A stretch of DNA of 64,000 nucleotides from Solenopsis invicta. Lineage: Eukaryota > Arthropoda > Insecta > Hymenoptera > Formicidae. The notes under the pieces were generated by a model. The model ran no database searches and was not told the DNA's origin. It saw only the letters and a list, made by a program, of their open reading frames with translations. Below are positions 54,110 to 64,000 of this stretch, in pieces (position 1 is the stretch's first letter; the number at the start of each line of letters is the position of its first letter). A program made the position numbers and the translations under genes. The DNA is taken from NCBI RefSeq assembly GCF_016802725.1, contig NC_052666.1:13208375-13272374 (forward strand), read 5' to 3'.

Positions 54110-54447
54110 TATATACATTGCGCTCTTACGTTTACCGCGCACTCTCACATCGGCGGTCGAATGGGCTAGGAGGGAGGGAGAGGGAGCAGGGCGCACTTAC
54201 ACCAAAACCAAAGACAAGGTTACTCCCCAAAAAAATATTTTTTATTCGGTTAATCTTCGCTTACGATAGGGGTGGCGGGAGTTCGATAACACACAAACAA
54301 AAAAAAAGTTCTTTCCCTGGACCAATAACGGGGGCAGGTCTGTTCAATACACACAACCCCAAAAAGCAACGCTACGGGCAACACCCAAGACGAGAAGGAG
54401 CGCAGGTTACAGCTGCCTCGACGTGCGGTCCCCTGAGGCCCCATGGG

Positions 54448-55160
54448 CTAATGTGGGCCCCGGCGGCGGTCCCCCGGTGGGCCACCCTGGTATCGGGGCG
54501 CTTCCAGGCCTGTAGGACCCCTCTTCGGGTCGTACGGTCCCTGACGGAACCAGCCCTCCTGACAATTGGGACACCGGTTAACCGTGGTGTCCCGTCGTCC
54601 GCACCGATAACAATAGACAGTGCGTAGCCGCGGGCAGCGCCAGGCAAAATGCTCCAGCGAGCCACAGTTCCAGCAGGCCTCGCGCTCGCCGTCGGTTGAG
54701 GCCCGTCGTGCGTTGGCGTCCATCTGGATGGGACTGGGTGTCCGGCGGCAAGTAGCAGAGCCCCCCGGACCTCTTCGGGGCGATCTGAAGCGGACGTCCT
54801 CCCTCAGGGTCGCGCCCAGCTCCCCACAACCGCACAGACGGATCTGGAGGCTCACGTTGCGTCGGTACGGGTCGGTGCTCGTACCGACATCTCGCTGGTT
54901 GGGCCGTACCTGGAGGTCCACGTCTCTTTGACGGGGTTCCACCTGGACGCCGACATTCCTCCGGCTGGGCTCGACCTGGATGCCGATATCTCTCGGCGGG
55001 AGCAGCTGTCGCACCACGATTTAACGCGACGTCGGGCGCCTGCGCCGTTCCTCGACGTAGCGGGCGAGGTCCTCCCAGTACCCCGGGTGGTTCCTGGTAA
55101 TCCAGGCGAATAGGTGGACCCAACGCCACTCGAAATCCGCGTCCGCCTGCGCGTCCAGCC
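54448..55160 (-). pseudogene. Zinc-knuckle ORF downstream of gypsy-B integrase
   Basis: Two same-strand frames follow the integrase stop at 55,167. The first, 55,160 to a TAA at about 55,019, reads GEWLDAQADADFEWRWVHLF and GYWEDLARYVEERRR. The second, 55,017-54,448, has degenerate 11-14-residue repeats (IGIQVEP, VGVQVEP, VDLQVRP), then CWNCGSLEHFAWRC and CYRCGRRDTTVNRC, two gag-type zinc knuckles, and ends GGPPGDRRRGPH. Nucleocapsid-like knuckles normally precede protease, so their place after integrase is odd. It could be a third ORF of the element, a rearranged gag, or the 3' part of another gypsy copy. Confidence 0.55.
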
Positions 55161-55166
55161 ATTCTC

Positions 55167-56270
55167 CTAGGCATCCAAAGGCTCATGGTACTGTTTAAGA
55201 TCCTTGACATGGACCTTGCCAACGATTCCACTTGTTAGATCGGCCAACTCGTAGACTGCTGGTGAGAGAATTCTTCGGATGATGAACAGGCCATGAAACT
55301 TTTTGGCTAGTTTTGCTAAGAAGTGCTGTGCGCCTACCGATAGCACGTGGTACCTCTTCAGTACCTGTTCGCCTACGTTAAATGTGACTTCGCGCCTGTG
55401 CCGATTATAGTACTTAGATTGCCGCTCTTGCGCGGCTTCCAAGTTTTCAGCGATCCACTCACGTAACGCGCCCATCTTTCCCATATGTTCGCGCCACTCA
55501 GCGGGGTTCGCCTCCTCTATCTCGACACCGACATCCTTTTCGCGATGTAAACCGACCGGTAGCGGTTCTCGGCCGTAGTTAAGAAAGGCGGGGGTAGTTT
55601 GCAAGGACGTATGGTGGGCGGAATTGTACGCGAATCTAAACTCGTTAATGTGGACGTCCCACTCCCGCTGATCCCGCTCTACAAACGCAGTGATCATGGT
55701 CTTAAGACGCGATTTACCCGCTCGACCGGATTCGCCTGTGGGTGATAAGGCGGCACTGTTGTATGATAGATGTCATACTGTTCCGCCTTCGCGCGCAAAT
55801 CTCGATTTATAAACTCCGTGCCGTTGTCCGTCAACAATACACGCGACTAGCTCCAACGAAACATCACCATCTCTTCAATCGCCTCTCTAATCCTTCGACC
55901 GGTAGCCTTTTGAAGTGGACAGCACTCTATCCACTTTGTAAATAAGTCCTGCATTACGAGTAAGTATGCGTGACCGGATCTACTCGTCGGCAACGGTCCC
56001 ATAATATCCGCGGCAACCACCGTCCACGGCGACTCTATCACTCGCTGCCCCATCAATCCGGCCGGCACATCTTGCTCAACCTTTACCCTTTGACACCGCA
56101 ATGTTTGACGTAACTCGTGATATCCTTCAGCATGCGCGGCCAATAATATTTCGTCGCAGTACGCTGATAGGTCTTCTCGACCCCCAAATGACCGGCATGC
56201 GGCGGATCGTGATTTTCCCTGATTACCGCACGACGCGCCTCTCGTAGCAACACGCGCTTCCATCGATCGC
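55167..56270 (-). pseudogene. Gypsy-B integrase, frameshifted
   Basis: Core in 56,090-55,847 (VVAADIMGPLP with the first Asp, LLVMQDLFTKWIE). A frame break near 55,850-55,700 holds the second Asp (DNGTEF) and third-acid (VERVNR) regions. The C-terminal part is 55,697-55,167 (AYNSAHHTSLQTTPAFLNYG, then the GPLY-like KFHGLFIIRRILSPAVYELAD and HVKDLKQYHEP). The His/Cys zinc module is at about 56,190-56,090 (HAGHLGVEKT). Several shifts and stops make it non-functional. Confidence 0.85.
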
Positions 56271-56860
56271 GATCCTCCACGACCTCCGACATCAAGCGCG
56301 ACTTTCTAAAATACATCTCGCCGTTGAACATTTGCCCTTCTGGGTAACGTCGTGGGTGGCGTGCTATTTCCTCGACCCTCGAGTTGTACCACGCGTCATT
56401 CATCACGACCGCAGCGCAAAAGTCCGTTTCTTTGCCTTCGTACAGTTTCGAAAGTGCATCCGGCACGTGGTGCATTGCACCTTTTCTATGCTCTATCACG
56501 TAATCATATTCGAGGAGCTCGAGTGCCCACCGCGTCAGACGACCAGTCGGGTTTTTTAAATTGTGTAGCCACCGGAGGCTACTATGGTCTGTTATAATTG
56601 TAAACTGATATCCTTCTAAATAGGGACGGAACTTTTTGACAGCCCACACGATAGCCAGACATTCCAACTCCGTGGAGAAATATTTTCTTTTCCCTTCCGA
56701 TAACGCGCGGCTTGCGTAGGCAATTACATGTTCCGCGTCTCCGTTTTTCTGCGCTAACACCGCACCTAACCCCACGGAACTTGCATCGGTTTGCAGCAAA
56801 AATGGTAGGTCGAAGTCCGGACACGATAGCGTGGATGGAGTGGTCAGACAAAATTTAATT
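56271..56860 (-). pseudogene. Gypsy-B RNase H
   Basis: Open stretch with FLLQTDASSVGLGAVLAQ (about 56,800), the ELECLAIVWAVKKFRPYLEG block, FTIITDHSSLRWL and the closing YDYVIEHRKGAMHHVPDALS. All catalytic acids are present. The linker to integrase follows in the same frame. Confidence 0.9.
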
Positions 56861-57720
56861 GACTTAAAAGCTTGCTTTTGAGTCTCCCCCTACACCCAAG
56901 AGCGATTCTTCTTTAAAAGACTCGTAAGCGGTTCCGTCCGCGTCGCGCATTGCGGTATAAATCGTCTATACCAGGACATCATTCCTATGAAACGGCGCAA
57001 TTGTTTAACGTTTTGCGGCGGAGGATACTGAACGATAGTGGCGGTCTTCTCTGGATCCACCGTTAATCATTCGCTTTGCACGAGAAAACCGAGATACTTC
57101 ACTTGGAAGTGGCAAAATTTGCTTTTCTCCGGGTTAATCGTGAGCCCCGCGTCTCTAATACGCGCAAATACTTTGCCTAGCCAAGTAAGATATTTCTCAA
57201 AAGTCCGTGTCACAACAACGATATCGTCGAGATAGGCAAAGGCATGCGATTCCATCTCCGGACCTACCAAACAATCTAAAAGCCTCTGAAACGTTGCGGG
57301 CACTCCCGTTAGGCCATATGGCATCCACGTAAATTGAAAGAGTTCTTTTCCCGGTATCGTGAACGCGGTGTACTCTTTACTATTTTTCTCTAACGGAATC
57401 TGTAAGTAAGCCTGGCTAAGGTCGATGGTTGAAATGTAACCGGCTGGCCGAAGTTTATCCAAAATCGCGTTCATATACGGCAGGGGGTACGCGTCTTTTT
57501 TCGATACCCCGTTTAACCGGCAAAAGTCTAAACAAAAACGATACGTGTTGTTTGGTTTTTTGATAATTACAATGTGCGTCGATTACGCGCTACTCGAGGG
57601 TTCAATAATACCGGACTCAAGCATTGAATCGACTTCGGCATAGATCGCTTCCTGTACCCTTGGCGACACGGGTTAATAGCGCTGTTTAATGGGCGCGTGC
57701 CCGCCGACATCTATACGGTT
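56861..57720 (-). pseudogene. Gypsy-B reverse transcriptase
   Basis: The central part 57,474-57,067 is open: STIDLSQAYLQIPL (first catalytic Asp), FTWMPYGLTGVPATFQRLL, YLDD (FAYLDDIVV) and NPEKSKFCHFQVKYLGFLV. It ends at a stop (57,067) where the family continues into the connection domain (57,060-56,860, with QLRRFIGMMSWYRRFIP and a further stop). Upstream, 57,700-57,480 holds the fingers with broken frames. Confidence 0.85.
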
Positions 57721-57933
57721 TTCCGTCAGCGACGTCGCTCCGAGTTTCGCGGAAGATAACGTCCGATATCTCCGACGCTAAAAATTCCGATAACCGCGCA
57801 CTCTCCTCGGCCGATAGTTCTTACAAACCGCTCTGTAGCATTGCGCGTTTGCAAGCAGTAGACGTCACCCCTTCTCTTGGTGGGTGCCTTACGATATCGG
57901 TCGCTTCTTTAGGCGTCGAATCTCGCAAGCTTC
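57721..57933 (-). pseudogene. Gypsy-B protease-RT linker, cut by the retroposon
   Basis: Degenerate minus-strand sequence just upstream of RT, ending at the poly(T) of the R1-like insertion. No intact frame; assigned by position. Confidence 0.4.
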
Positions 57934-58472
57934 CCTTTTTTTTTTTTTTTTACAGAGAGGAAATGCGTTACCGCATACCCCAGGCCCCGGGGGAGGCCTG
58001 GTGGTTATGTGGGGCTCTTCCCTGCCGACTAACGTGTCGACGGGGACATACCCACTAAAACCTCTCCGGGTGTCCTGCCCTGGTCCTTGACTGGGGGGGC
58101 TCCAGGAACGCGTGCAGCATACTTCCGGAGCCCCCCCGGACCGAGTCGGTCGAGGCCGACTCAGCACGCCGGGGGCACCCTGTGAGGGTTCCCCCGGCAG
58201 GGCCGTGAGACCAAGCCGGTCTCAGGTCGGTGGAGAGGGACACCAGCCCTCCCCCGCCTCTTCCCCTTGGAATGTTTACGGGAGGGTAAAGCCCGGGAGT
58301 CCGGCCCCCCGGCCGGACATCCCGGGCCCCTTTGCGCCTGACCTGTCAGGGGCGGCGGGCGTTTTCACCCACGTGAGGGGGGGAGGATTGCCTCCTCTCT
58401 CCCCCTCACCCCGGCGAGGCGCTTGCGGGGGAGCGATGGCGCGTTGTAACGCGCGATCGCCCCCCCGGACCG

Positions 58473-59280
58473 TTAGGTCAGATCCGCCTCGCCGGGCTCA
58501 ATGGCAGCACGGGGGGCCCTCCTCCCGCGGCTGCGCGTTCCGAAAGCCGGGCCGGCAGCCGCAGGGGAGGAGGGTCGCTCCCTTTCGTCATTTCCGCGGC
58601 GGTCGCCATCGTCCCTCTCCTCCACGATGGTGGGGAGGGTGGGGGCGACCGCCACGGCTCTTCTGCCCCTCCGCCTCCGTACAGCAGGGCCACTAGAGCC
58701 CGGAGGACGGGGGGCAGTTCTTCTTCGCCTGGGCGGCCGGGGCGGGAGCCAAGTTGGGTCATGGCTCTCGTCCCTACCGCCCCTGCCACTGTTGGCGTTG
58801 CCAGGAGGCATTCGTCCCCCCGGCCGCCTCTCTCTCACCTTCTCGGCCTCCTCCTTCTGCAGCATTACTTGCTCGCAGAAGGAGGAGACCGCTTTCCAGG
58901 CACTCTCCCTGCCGACCATCTGACCAATGATGGTCGGCAGGGAGAGGTCATCTCCCACTTCGGCCCTCAGGACTCCGCGCAGCCCTTCCCACGCTGGACA
59001 CTCTTCCAGCGTGTGCTGCGCGGAGTCCCGGGCGGCGCCACAGTGATGGCACCGTGTCGTCGGTTCCTTCCTTATCCTGCACAGGTACTCACCGAAGCAG
59101 CCATGCCCTATGAGCACCTGTGTCGTCCTGTAGGACAAGCCGCCAAACGGGCGGCCCACCCACTCGTCCAGGTGTGGTAGGACGGCCTCCAAGATCCGAG
59201 ATCCGGCCGCCGGCGGGTTGTCGATGAGGCTCCTCTTCCATGCCCTCATCACCCGCCGACGGGCCCTCTCCCGTAGCAGC
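58473..59280 (-). pseudogene. Retroposon ORF2 C-terminal region with Cys/His motif
   Basis: Frame 59,252-58,473. It contains LDEWVGRPFGGLSYRTTQVL, CRIRKEPTTRCHHCG and HTLEECPAW, the Cys-Cys-His-Cys motif found after RT in R1-type ORF2 proteins, then an Arg/Pro/Gly-rich tail. It is shifted relative to RT, probably at the G/C runs near 59,287-59,306. Confidence 0.75.
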
Positions 59281-60195
59281 GGCCCTGGGGGTAACTACCC
59301 CCCCCTCGAGGCGGATGGCTTTTGCCCTGGCGTAAGTCCACGCCAGGGCATCGGCCGTACACTCCGCCGGGGGGAGCCCCGCCAGGGCCATGATTGCCGC
59401 GTTGGGAGCGGTGCTGAACGCGCGCGTGATTCTCCGTGCCAGCCGCCGCTGCACATCGTGCAACACCTTCTTAATTCGGCGGCTGGCCAGCGCCTCGCGG
59501 AACCACACCGGGGCTCCATACAGAGCCCCGGACATGACCGCGAGGGCATACGCGCGTCTAGCACCTACCCTCGGACCCCGGAGGTTGGGCATCAACCCGT
59601 TGAGGGCATCCACCCTCCTGCCCAACCGCTGGGCCAGCTGGTCAAAGTGACCAGCGAAGGCCCAGCGACCGTCCAGGTGCAACCCAAGATACTTCAGGGT
59701 TGCACCTACCTGAACACGGGTGTTGTCCACCAGGACGAAGGCCTGGGGCGGTACCCCGGAGGAGCCATCATGAAAGAAGATGGCCTCTGTCTTCTCCGGG
59801 GCCACCCTCAGGCCCAGACCTTTAATGGCACCGACGACACAGGCCACAGCCCAGTCGCCACTCGCGACTGCTCTTCCCCAGGAGGTCCCCCCCGCTACTA
59901 TGAACGTGTCGTCGGCGTAGCCTACGACATAGCAGCGGGGTGGGAGGGCCGTGCGGAGCACTTTGTCATACGCCGCGTTCCATAGCAGGGGGCCCAACAC
60001 GGACCCCTGCGGAACGCCACAGGACACGTCCCTCCGCTGCTGGAGTCCGTCTTTATCGCGGAACTCCAGCTCCCTCTCTCGGAAATAGTCCCGAACGATG
60101 GCGACGAGGTAGGGCGGCAAGCAAAAATGCTCACTCAGCGCCGCCACCACCTCGCCCCATGGGAGACTATTGAATGCGTTGGCGATATCCAAGGC
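59281..60195 (-). pseudogene. Retroposon ORF2 reverse transcriptase
   Basis: Frame within 60,339-59,089. Blocks: LDIANAFNSLPWGEV (catalytic Asp), CGVPQGSVLGPLLWNAAYD, YADD (VVGYADDTFIV), GLRVAPEKTEAIFF and LKYLGLHLDGRW. The N-terminal RT fingers are missing because an internal deletion joins endonuclease directly to LDIANAF at about 60,195, without breaking the frame. RT primes on a nicked target in this class. Confidence 0.85.
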
Positions 60196-60731
60196 CCACG
60201 TCACGTCAACGATGGACTCCCCCCTTGCCCCCACGAAGGTGCTGACCCGGCCCCTGTTCAACAGGACCAGGCCGAGCCCCGCCGCAAACTCCAGGGCGAG
60301 GCGGCCCCTAAGGTCTGTGCGAGGGGAGCCCCAAGCCACGGCGTGGGCATTGAGGTCCCCCCCCCCACGACAACCGGCCTAGGAGAGCGAGCTATAATCT
60401 CGCTCTCCATGGCATCTAGGGCCGCCTCGTACTCCCCCCTATTGAGTCTAGGGGGGAAGTAACATCCCATGACGTCGATAGGTCCGTACTCGACCATTAC
60501 GAAGCCCTCTCCAGCCGATATTGGGATCATCGGCGGAGCGCTCGGCACGTGATGGCTGGCCATCGCCACCCTCCCCGAAGGGTCCTCAACCCAGTTGGGG
60601 TTGCCCTCGGGGATCATATACGGATCGGCGACGATGGCCAGCCCGCCACCCCCTTCCGCCAGGCACTGCGCAAGCATATCCTGCGCAGCCCAGGCGTGGT
60701 TGTGGTTGGCCTGGAGGAGCCTAGGGGGCAT
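60196..60731 (-). pseudogene. Retroposon ORF2 endonuclease, N-terminal part
   Basis: Starts MPPRLLQANHNHAWAAQDML (LLQANHNHA holds the active-site Asn) and continues AIVADPYMIPEGN (Glu region), GPIDVMGCYFPP and RPVVVGG. A one-base shift in the G run at about 60,359-60,368 then moves the frame into DLNAHAVAWGS (Asp/Asn) and VDVTWA. The C-terminal endonuclease is deleted. It resembles apurinic-endonuclease-like nickases of R1-type elements. Confidence 0.85.
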
Positions 60732-61620
60732 TTTCGGTTGTCCCCTGAGGCTCCTCCACCTCCATCTCCATGTCGCGGGTTACCGCGCTCGCGTTTCTAA
60801 CGCTCCTCTCCCTTTGCGGGAGAGGAGTTTCCACCTCGGCTTCCATGGGGGCCGGAGCTGGGGGCGGGGGGGCTGAAACTGAGGTTGTAGATGGCCCCGC
60901 CTCCCTCCGGTCCTCGGTGCTCAGGGGCGCCCGTTGCGGTTTATTCGCCAGGCACCCCTTAGCACCAATTCTGTGCTCGGCGGGCTTGCCGGCGTCGCGG
61001 CAAACCGGGCAGCCCGCCTTAGCTGTGCAGGCCTTGGCCAGGTGGCCAAGGCCGCCGCACCTATAGCAGCAGCCGGATCTGTCGATCCGACTGCTGCATT
61101 TGGCCTGGACGTGGCCTTGGGCCAGGCACTTGTGGCACTGCAGCCCCCGGGGGGGAAGCAGCGCCACTCGGCAGCTCGACCAGCCCACCCTGACGCGGGG
61201 GGCGGCCAAAGCTGCCTTGCCAGCCTTAGCTGGGATTCGCACCCAGCAAGTGCCTAGCCCGTTGGGAGCCATTCGGATCTCCCCCACCTTGACGTCGTGG
61301 GGGGAGCATCCTCCTATGGCTCCCAAGGTCTCGGCCACCTCACTCGAGGTGACCGAGTCGTCCAGGCCGTTTATGCGTAGCTCGACCGTCTTGCACGGTC
61401 GGGCTACCTTGATCTCGTCGGTTTCTCCGAGGGCTGCCCTAATCCCCTCGGCCAGGGCGTCGGCCTTGGCACTGTTGTCGGCACCCCTGACTTCGAGAAT
61501 TAGGGCGCCAGTTACAGCCCTGCGGGGGCGCAGGTCGTCAATCCCGAGGGAGGAGAGATCCACCCTCTCCCTCGCGGTCCTGAGGACCTGCGCGTATGCT
61601 GCTGGGTCCGCGCAGGTCAC
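60721..61620 (-). CDS. Retroposon ORF1, C-terminal part with three zinc knuckles
   Basis: Open frame. A VTGALILEVRGADNSAKADA and ELRINGLDDSVTSSEV region (RNA-binding fold usual in ORF1p) precedes CHKCLAQGHVQAKC, CYRCGGLGHLAKAC and CPVCRDAGKPAEHRIGAKGC. A Pro/Glu-rich tail ends NAP and a TAG at 60,721, which overlaps the ORF2 ATG (60,731) by 11 bases. ORF1p coats element RNA. Confidence 0.85.
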   Translation of the reverse strand: MTCADPAAYAQVLRTARERVDLSSLGIDDLRPRRAVTGALILEVRGADNSAKADALAEGIRAALGETDEIKVARPCKTVELRINGLDDSVTSSEVAETLGAIGGCSPHDVKVGEIRMAPNGLGTCWVRIPAKAGKAALAAPRVRVGWSSCRVALLPPRGLQCHKCLAQGHVQAKCSSRIDRSGCCYRCGGLGHLAKACTAKAGCPVCRDAGKPAEHRIGAKGCLANKPQRAPLSTEDRREAGPSTTSVSAPPPPAPAPMEAEVETPLPQRERSVRNASAVTRDMEMEVEEPQGTTENAP

Positions 61621-63700
61621 CGTAACGGCCGCCGTTGTCGGCGGCCTTATTTTGGTGGACCTGGCCGGACCCGGGGAGCCAGCACCGCCCTGGGTTTGTA
61701 CCCCTGGTCCCCCCTGACCTCCTCCACGCCCGCCCCTTTTCTTCCTCTTCTTCGAGGAAGAAGATTGTTGGGGGGGGTTTTTTGGGACGCGACTGGGAGA
61801 ATTCTAGCCGGCCTCTTCGCCGTTGGTGCCGTCTTTGTCGCCTCCTCGACGGCTTTGGCGGCCTTTCTCTTCGACTTTTTGGATACCACCTCCGTCCATA
61901 ACTCTAGTATGGACGGGGTGGCCTCCTTCTGCGTCGGAGCGGGCCTCGCGGCCGTTGCTACCGCGTTGCCCGCTCCCTTCTGGGGGGCGACCCCGGACTG
62001 CCTGGCAGTCTTGCCCGCAGTCGGGGGCGCCCTGGGCCTCTCTGCCACCCTAGGGGCAGGGAGGAGCCCCATCTCGGCAAGGACGGCCGGGAGGACTCTG
62101 GAAAGAGCCTCCTTGAGGCCGTCCTCGGTCAGGGCTTTCGCCCTCTTCTTCTCCTTTCTCCCGCCCTCCCCGGCCTTGGCCCATCCCGTTGTCTCCAGGG
62201 AACTGGAGGGGCGGGGGGGAGTGCAGGGAAGGAGGAGCGGGAAGCGGGGGCTGCTACCCGGTCAGCCGCTTTTGACAGGGGATTCAGCTGTTTGCTGACC
62301 CCCTGCAGCGGCGGACGGTAGTAGGGCTTTTTAAAGTCCCTGGCCGTTATGACCAGGGGCTCTTTTAAAGTCTCCACGGAGACGACCATCGGCCCTGTTT
62401 TGGGTCGCATGGTCGCACCGCTCATCGATTGAGGGGGCTCCGAGGCGGGGGGCCCCTCCACTCCCATGCCCAGGTCCACAGTTGGGCCTGTCATGTGGGA
62501 GGGTGGCCCCTCCAGGGTCCATGAGATCTTCTCGTCGAGGTCCGTCTGGACCTCCACATCTGTGGTTTCCCCGGTTTGGGCTGGGAAAGGGCTCTGGAGC
62601 CGCTCGACCCGGGCTCTCAATAGGCCGAGCTCAGCCTCCAATTTTGCCCTTTCTTTGGCCCATTTGGCCCTGGCTTTGGATAATGCCGCGCTCTCTTCCC
62701 TACGAAGCCGGGCCTCGTCGCTTTCGCCCTGCCGGGCCACGATGGCGGTCATGCCAGCCGTTAGTTCCGTGTACGCGACCCAAAGGTCCCTCATGACGGT
62801 GCCTTGAAGGTTACCGGACCGCTCCACGGACTTGGCTATTATGCCCAAGCCATTGGACATGATAGCCGCCACCGCGGCCAGGGGCTGTGCTTCCAGCTCC
62901 TTAGCTCGCTTGAGGGCTTCGTTCTGCGCCCTCGTAGCGCGCTCAGAGGTTGGCCTCACGTCTGGATTGAGGATAGCCCTGTGATCCCTCCTAACTTGCT
63001 TGGCCTTCTCTGCCTCGGCCTTTCTCTTAAGGGCCTCAGCAGTGAATTGCCCTTCGTGGGAGGGGTCTTTGGCCGGCCTCCCGCGTCCCTTTTTGGTTGG
63101 GCCTTTGTCGTTTTCAGAAGAAGAGGACAGGTAAAAGGTAGCTGCCCTCTTTTTCCCTATCCCTATGGACCCCGCATCCGAATCGACATCCATTTCGGCC
63201 CCGGTCGCTGTTGGGGCGGTGCTCGGGGGGGGATGGGGGGCGGCAGGGAGGCGTCCCTCTCGTGCTCCGAACCAGAAGGTTCAGGCGTATCTCCTTTGGC
63301 CGACGAGCTCGTGCCTGGCCTACTCTTCTGGGGCTTTGGCACTTTGCTCGAGGCAGGGCCAGGCCTCGTACTCGCGGCACCGGCGGGTTTGTCCACCTTA
63401 GTGGGGAGGAAATCCCCAAGGGTGGGCAAGGCCTTTCCGGACTTTGGGTCTCGGCCTATGTCGTGCAGAGAAACCAGGGGCTCGCTCGAGCTGAAGAGCT
63501 CGAGTCCCCCGGTTCCTTGCGCTCGGCCCCTTCCTGTAAGCCGAGGCGTCTCTCCCCTCAGCGGGTGAGACGTCCTCGAGGTCAGCGCTTATATGTGGAG
63601 AGGACAAAGATTTTGTCCTCCCCATCCCTTCTCCTGAACGAGTGCCGGAGGGCACATCGCTCTTTCCATCGCTTACATTTTTTGTAGGATTCATTATTCG
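61621..63700 (-). pseudogene. Retroposon ORF1, N-terminal and middle part in several frames
   Basis: Pieces: about 63,690 (MNPTKNVSDGKSDVPSGTRS), 63,429-63,163 (Pro/Ser-rich), 63,193-62,129 (acidic start MDVDSDAGS, basic KKGRGRPAKDP, a long Ala/Glu/Arg coil and EVQTDLDEKI) and 62,072-61,647 (ILELWTEVVSKKSKRKA). The shifts lie in GC-rich homopolymers. The order matches R1-type ORF1: disordered basic head, coil, then the knuckle region. Confidence 0.65.
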
Positions 63701-64000
63701 GTTTATCCCACGCCCCGTGACGGCTGGACCGACCGGCGTATCTCCCACCCCGCTGAAACGTGACCGGTACGGGTGCCCCCGGTACTCCGGGGGGGTCGGC
63801 CTATGGCACAGGCCCCGGGGATGTTACATCCGAGGCACGGGCCTCTAGCCCCGTACTCACCACATACAGAGGAGCCATCAAGGGCTCGCCCCGTATGGGC
63901 TTTCAGGAGTCCCCCGCCTCCGACAGCGGGGGCACCGTCACGGGTGGAGCCACCCGGGGGGCCCCACGGACGGGTCGGGCCACGGAAGCGACGCCCCTTC
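63701..64000. other. GC-rich 5' region of the retroposon
   Basis: G/C-rich sequence upstream of ORF1, probably 5' UTR. No target duplication or 5' end is visible before the window ends. Confidence 0.5.

Larger units (their letters stand above)
54110..57933 (-). mobile_element. Gypsy-B: decayed Ty3/gypsy element, LTRs not identified
   Basis: Minus-strand order: protease/RT start (about 57,930 down), RT, RNase H, integrase to 55,167, then a zinc-knuckle ORF to 54,448 and AT/GC-mixed 3' sequence to 54,110. The 5' side is cut by the R1-like retroposon at about 57,934. The 3' side stops at DD41D-B. It differs in sequence from gypsy-A. Confidence 0.8.
57934..64000 (-). mobile_element. R1-clade-like non-LTR retroposon, runs off the window
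   Basis: Poly(T) at 57,936-57,951 marks the 3' end on the minus strand. It is followed (upward in coordinate) by about 500 bases of 3' UTR, ORF2 (C-terminal zinc region, RT, endonuclease) and ORF1 (zinc knuckles at its C-terminus). GC-rich 5' sequence continues to the window edge. ORF1 and ORF2 overlap, and three CCHC knuckles end ORF1, both usual in the R1/I-like clades. The 3' UTR matches the fragment at 18,895-19,445. Confidence 0.85.

Noticed and set aside
58501..61257. Many long plus-strand ORFs in the retroposon
   Set aside because: They are antisense shadows of GC-rich ORF1/ORF2, without recognisable domains.

Overview
The window is eukaryotic, AT-rich DNA with spliceosomal introns (GTAAGT/AG junctions) and is almost entirely built of transposable elements. 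The mixture seen here (P, PIF/Harbinger, Transib, hAT, Merlin, mariner, DD41D Tc1/mariner relatives, two Ty3/gypsy elements and an R1-like non-LTR retroposon) fits an arthropod, most likely an insect. An ant or other hymenopteran is a plausible guess but is inference. No conserved single-copy host gene could be recognised. The only non-TE coding candidates are a broken coiled-coil ORF set (37.6-42.8 kb, minus strand) and two very small ORFs (28.9 kb and 31.9 kb).

Layout. 1-135: end of an LTR. 2.9-5.9 kb: P-superfamily transposase (THAP domain, four consistent exons), cut at 5,894 by a minus-strand Ty3/gypsy element (gypsy-A, 5,895 to about 21,211). Gypsy-A itself carries three later insertions: a two-gene Harbinger in its LTR (5,961-10,885), a Transib (RAG1-like) transposon in its RNase H region (14,296-18,126) and a 5'-truncated retroposon in its RT (18,895-19,445). 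21.3-22.9 kb: hAT relic. 22.95 to about 26.87 kb: LTR-like sequence split by a nearly intact hAT (hAT-1, 23,020-25,818). 28-32 kb: relics and weak candidates. 32,144-36,812: a second hAT (hAT-2) of the same family, hit by an intact Merlin element (33,783-35,585).

38,724-42,652: a 3.9-kb insertion with TGTTACG/CGTAACA ends and a 4-bp target duplication. It has no recognisable polymerase, carries a large 18-bp minisatellite and three base-paired hairpin repeats, and splits an otherwise open coiled-coil reading frame. 43,280-51,064: a 7.8-kb DD41D element with about 1.2-kb terminal inverted repeats, each arm holding the same 120-residue ORF; a mariner sits in one flank. 51,085-54,109: a second DD41D element with 406-bp inverted repeats and an intact 351-residue transposase. 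54.1-57.9 kb: decayed gypsy-B (minus), with a zinc-knuckle ORF downstream of integrase. About 57,934-64,000: an R1-clade-like non-LTR element (minus), running off the window; its 3' end matches the small fragment in gypsy-A.

How the parts work together. Each transposase or polymerase acts on its own termini, and nesting gives a relative time order: P, then gypsy-A, then Harbinger, Transib and retroposon fragment. The most striking items are the Transib, whose ends are CACAGTG (identical to the V(D)J heptamer) with a CGCCG target duplication; the DD41D element with ORF-bearing giant inverted repeats; and the polymerase-free 3.9-kb insertion.
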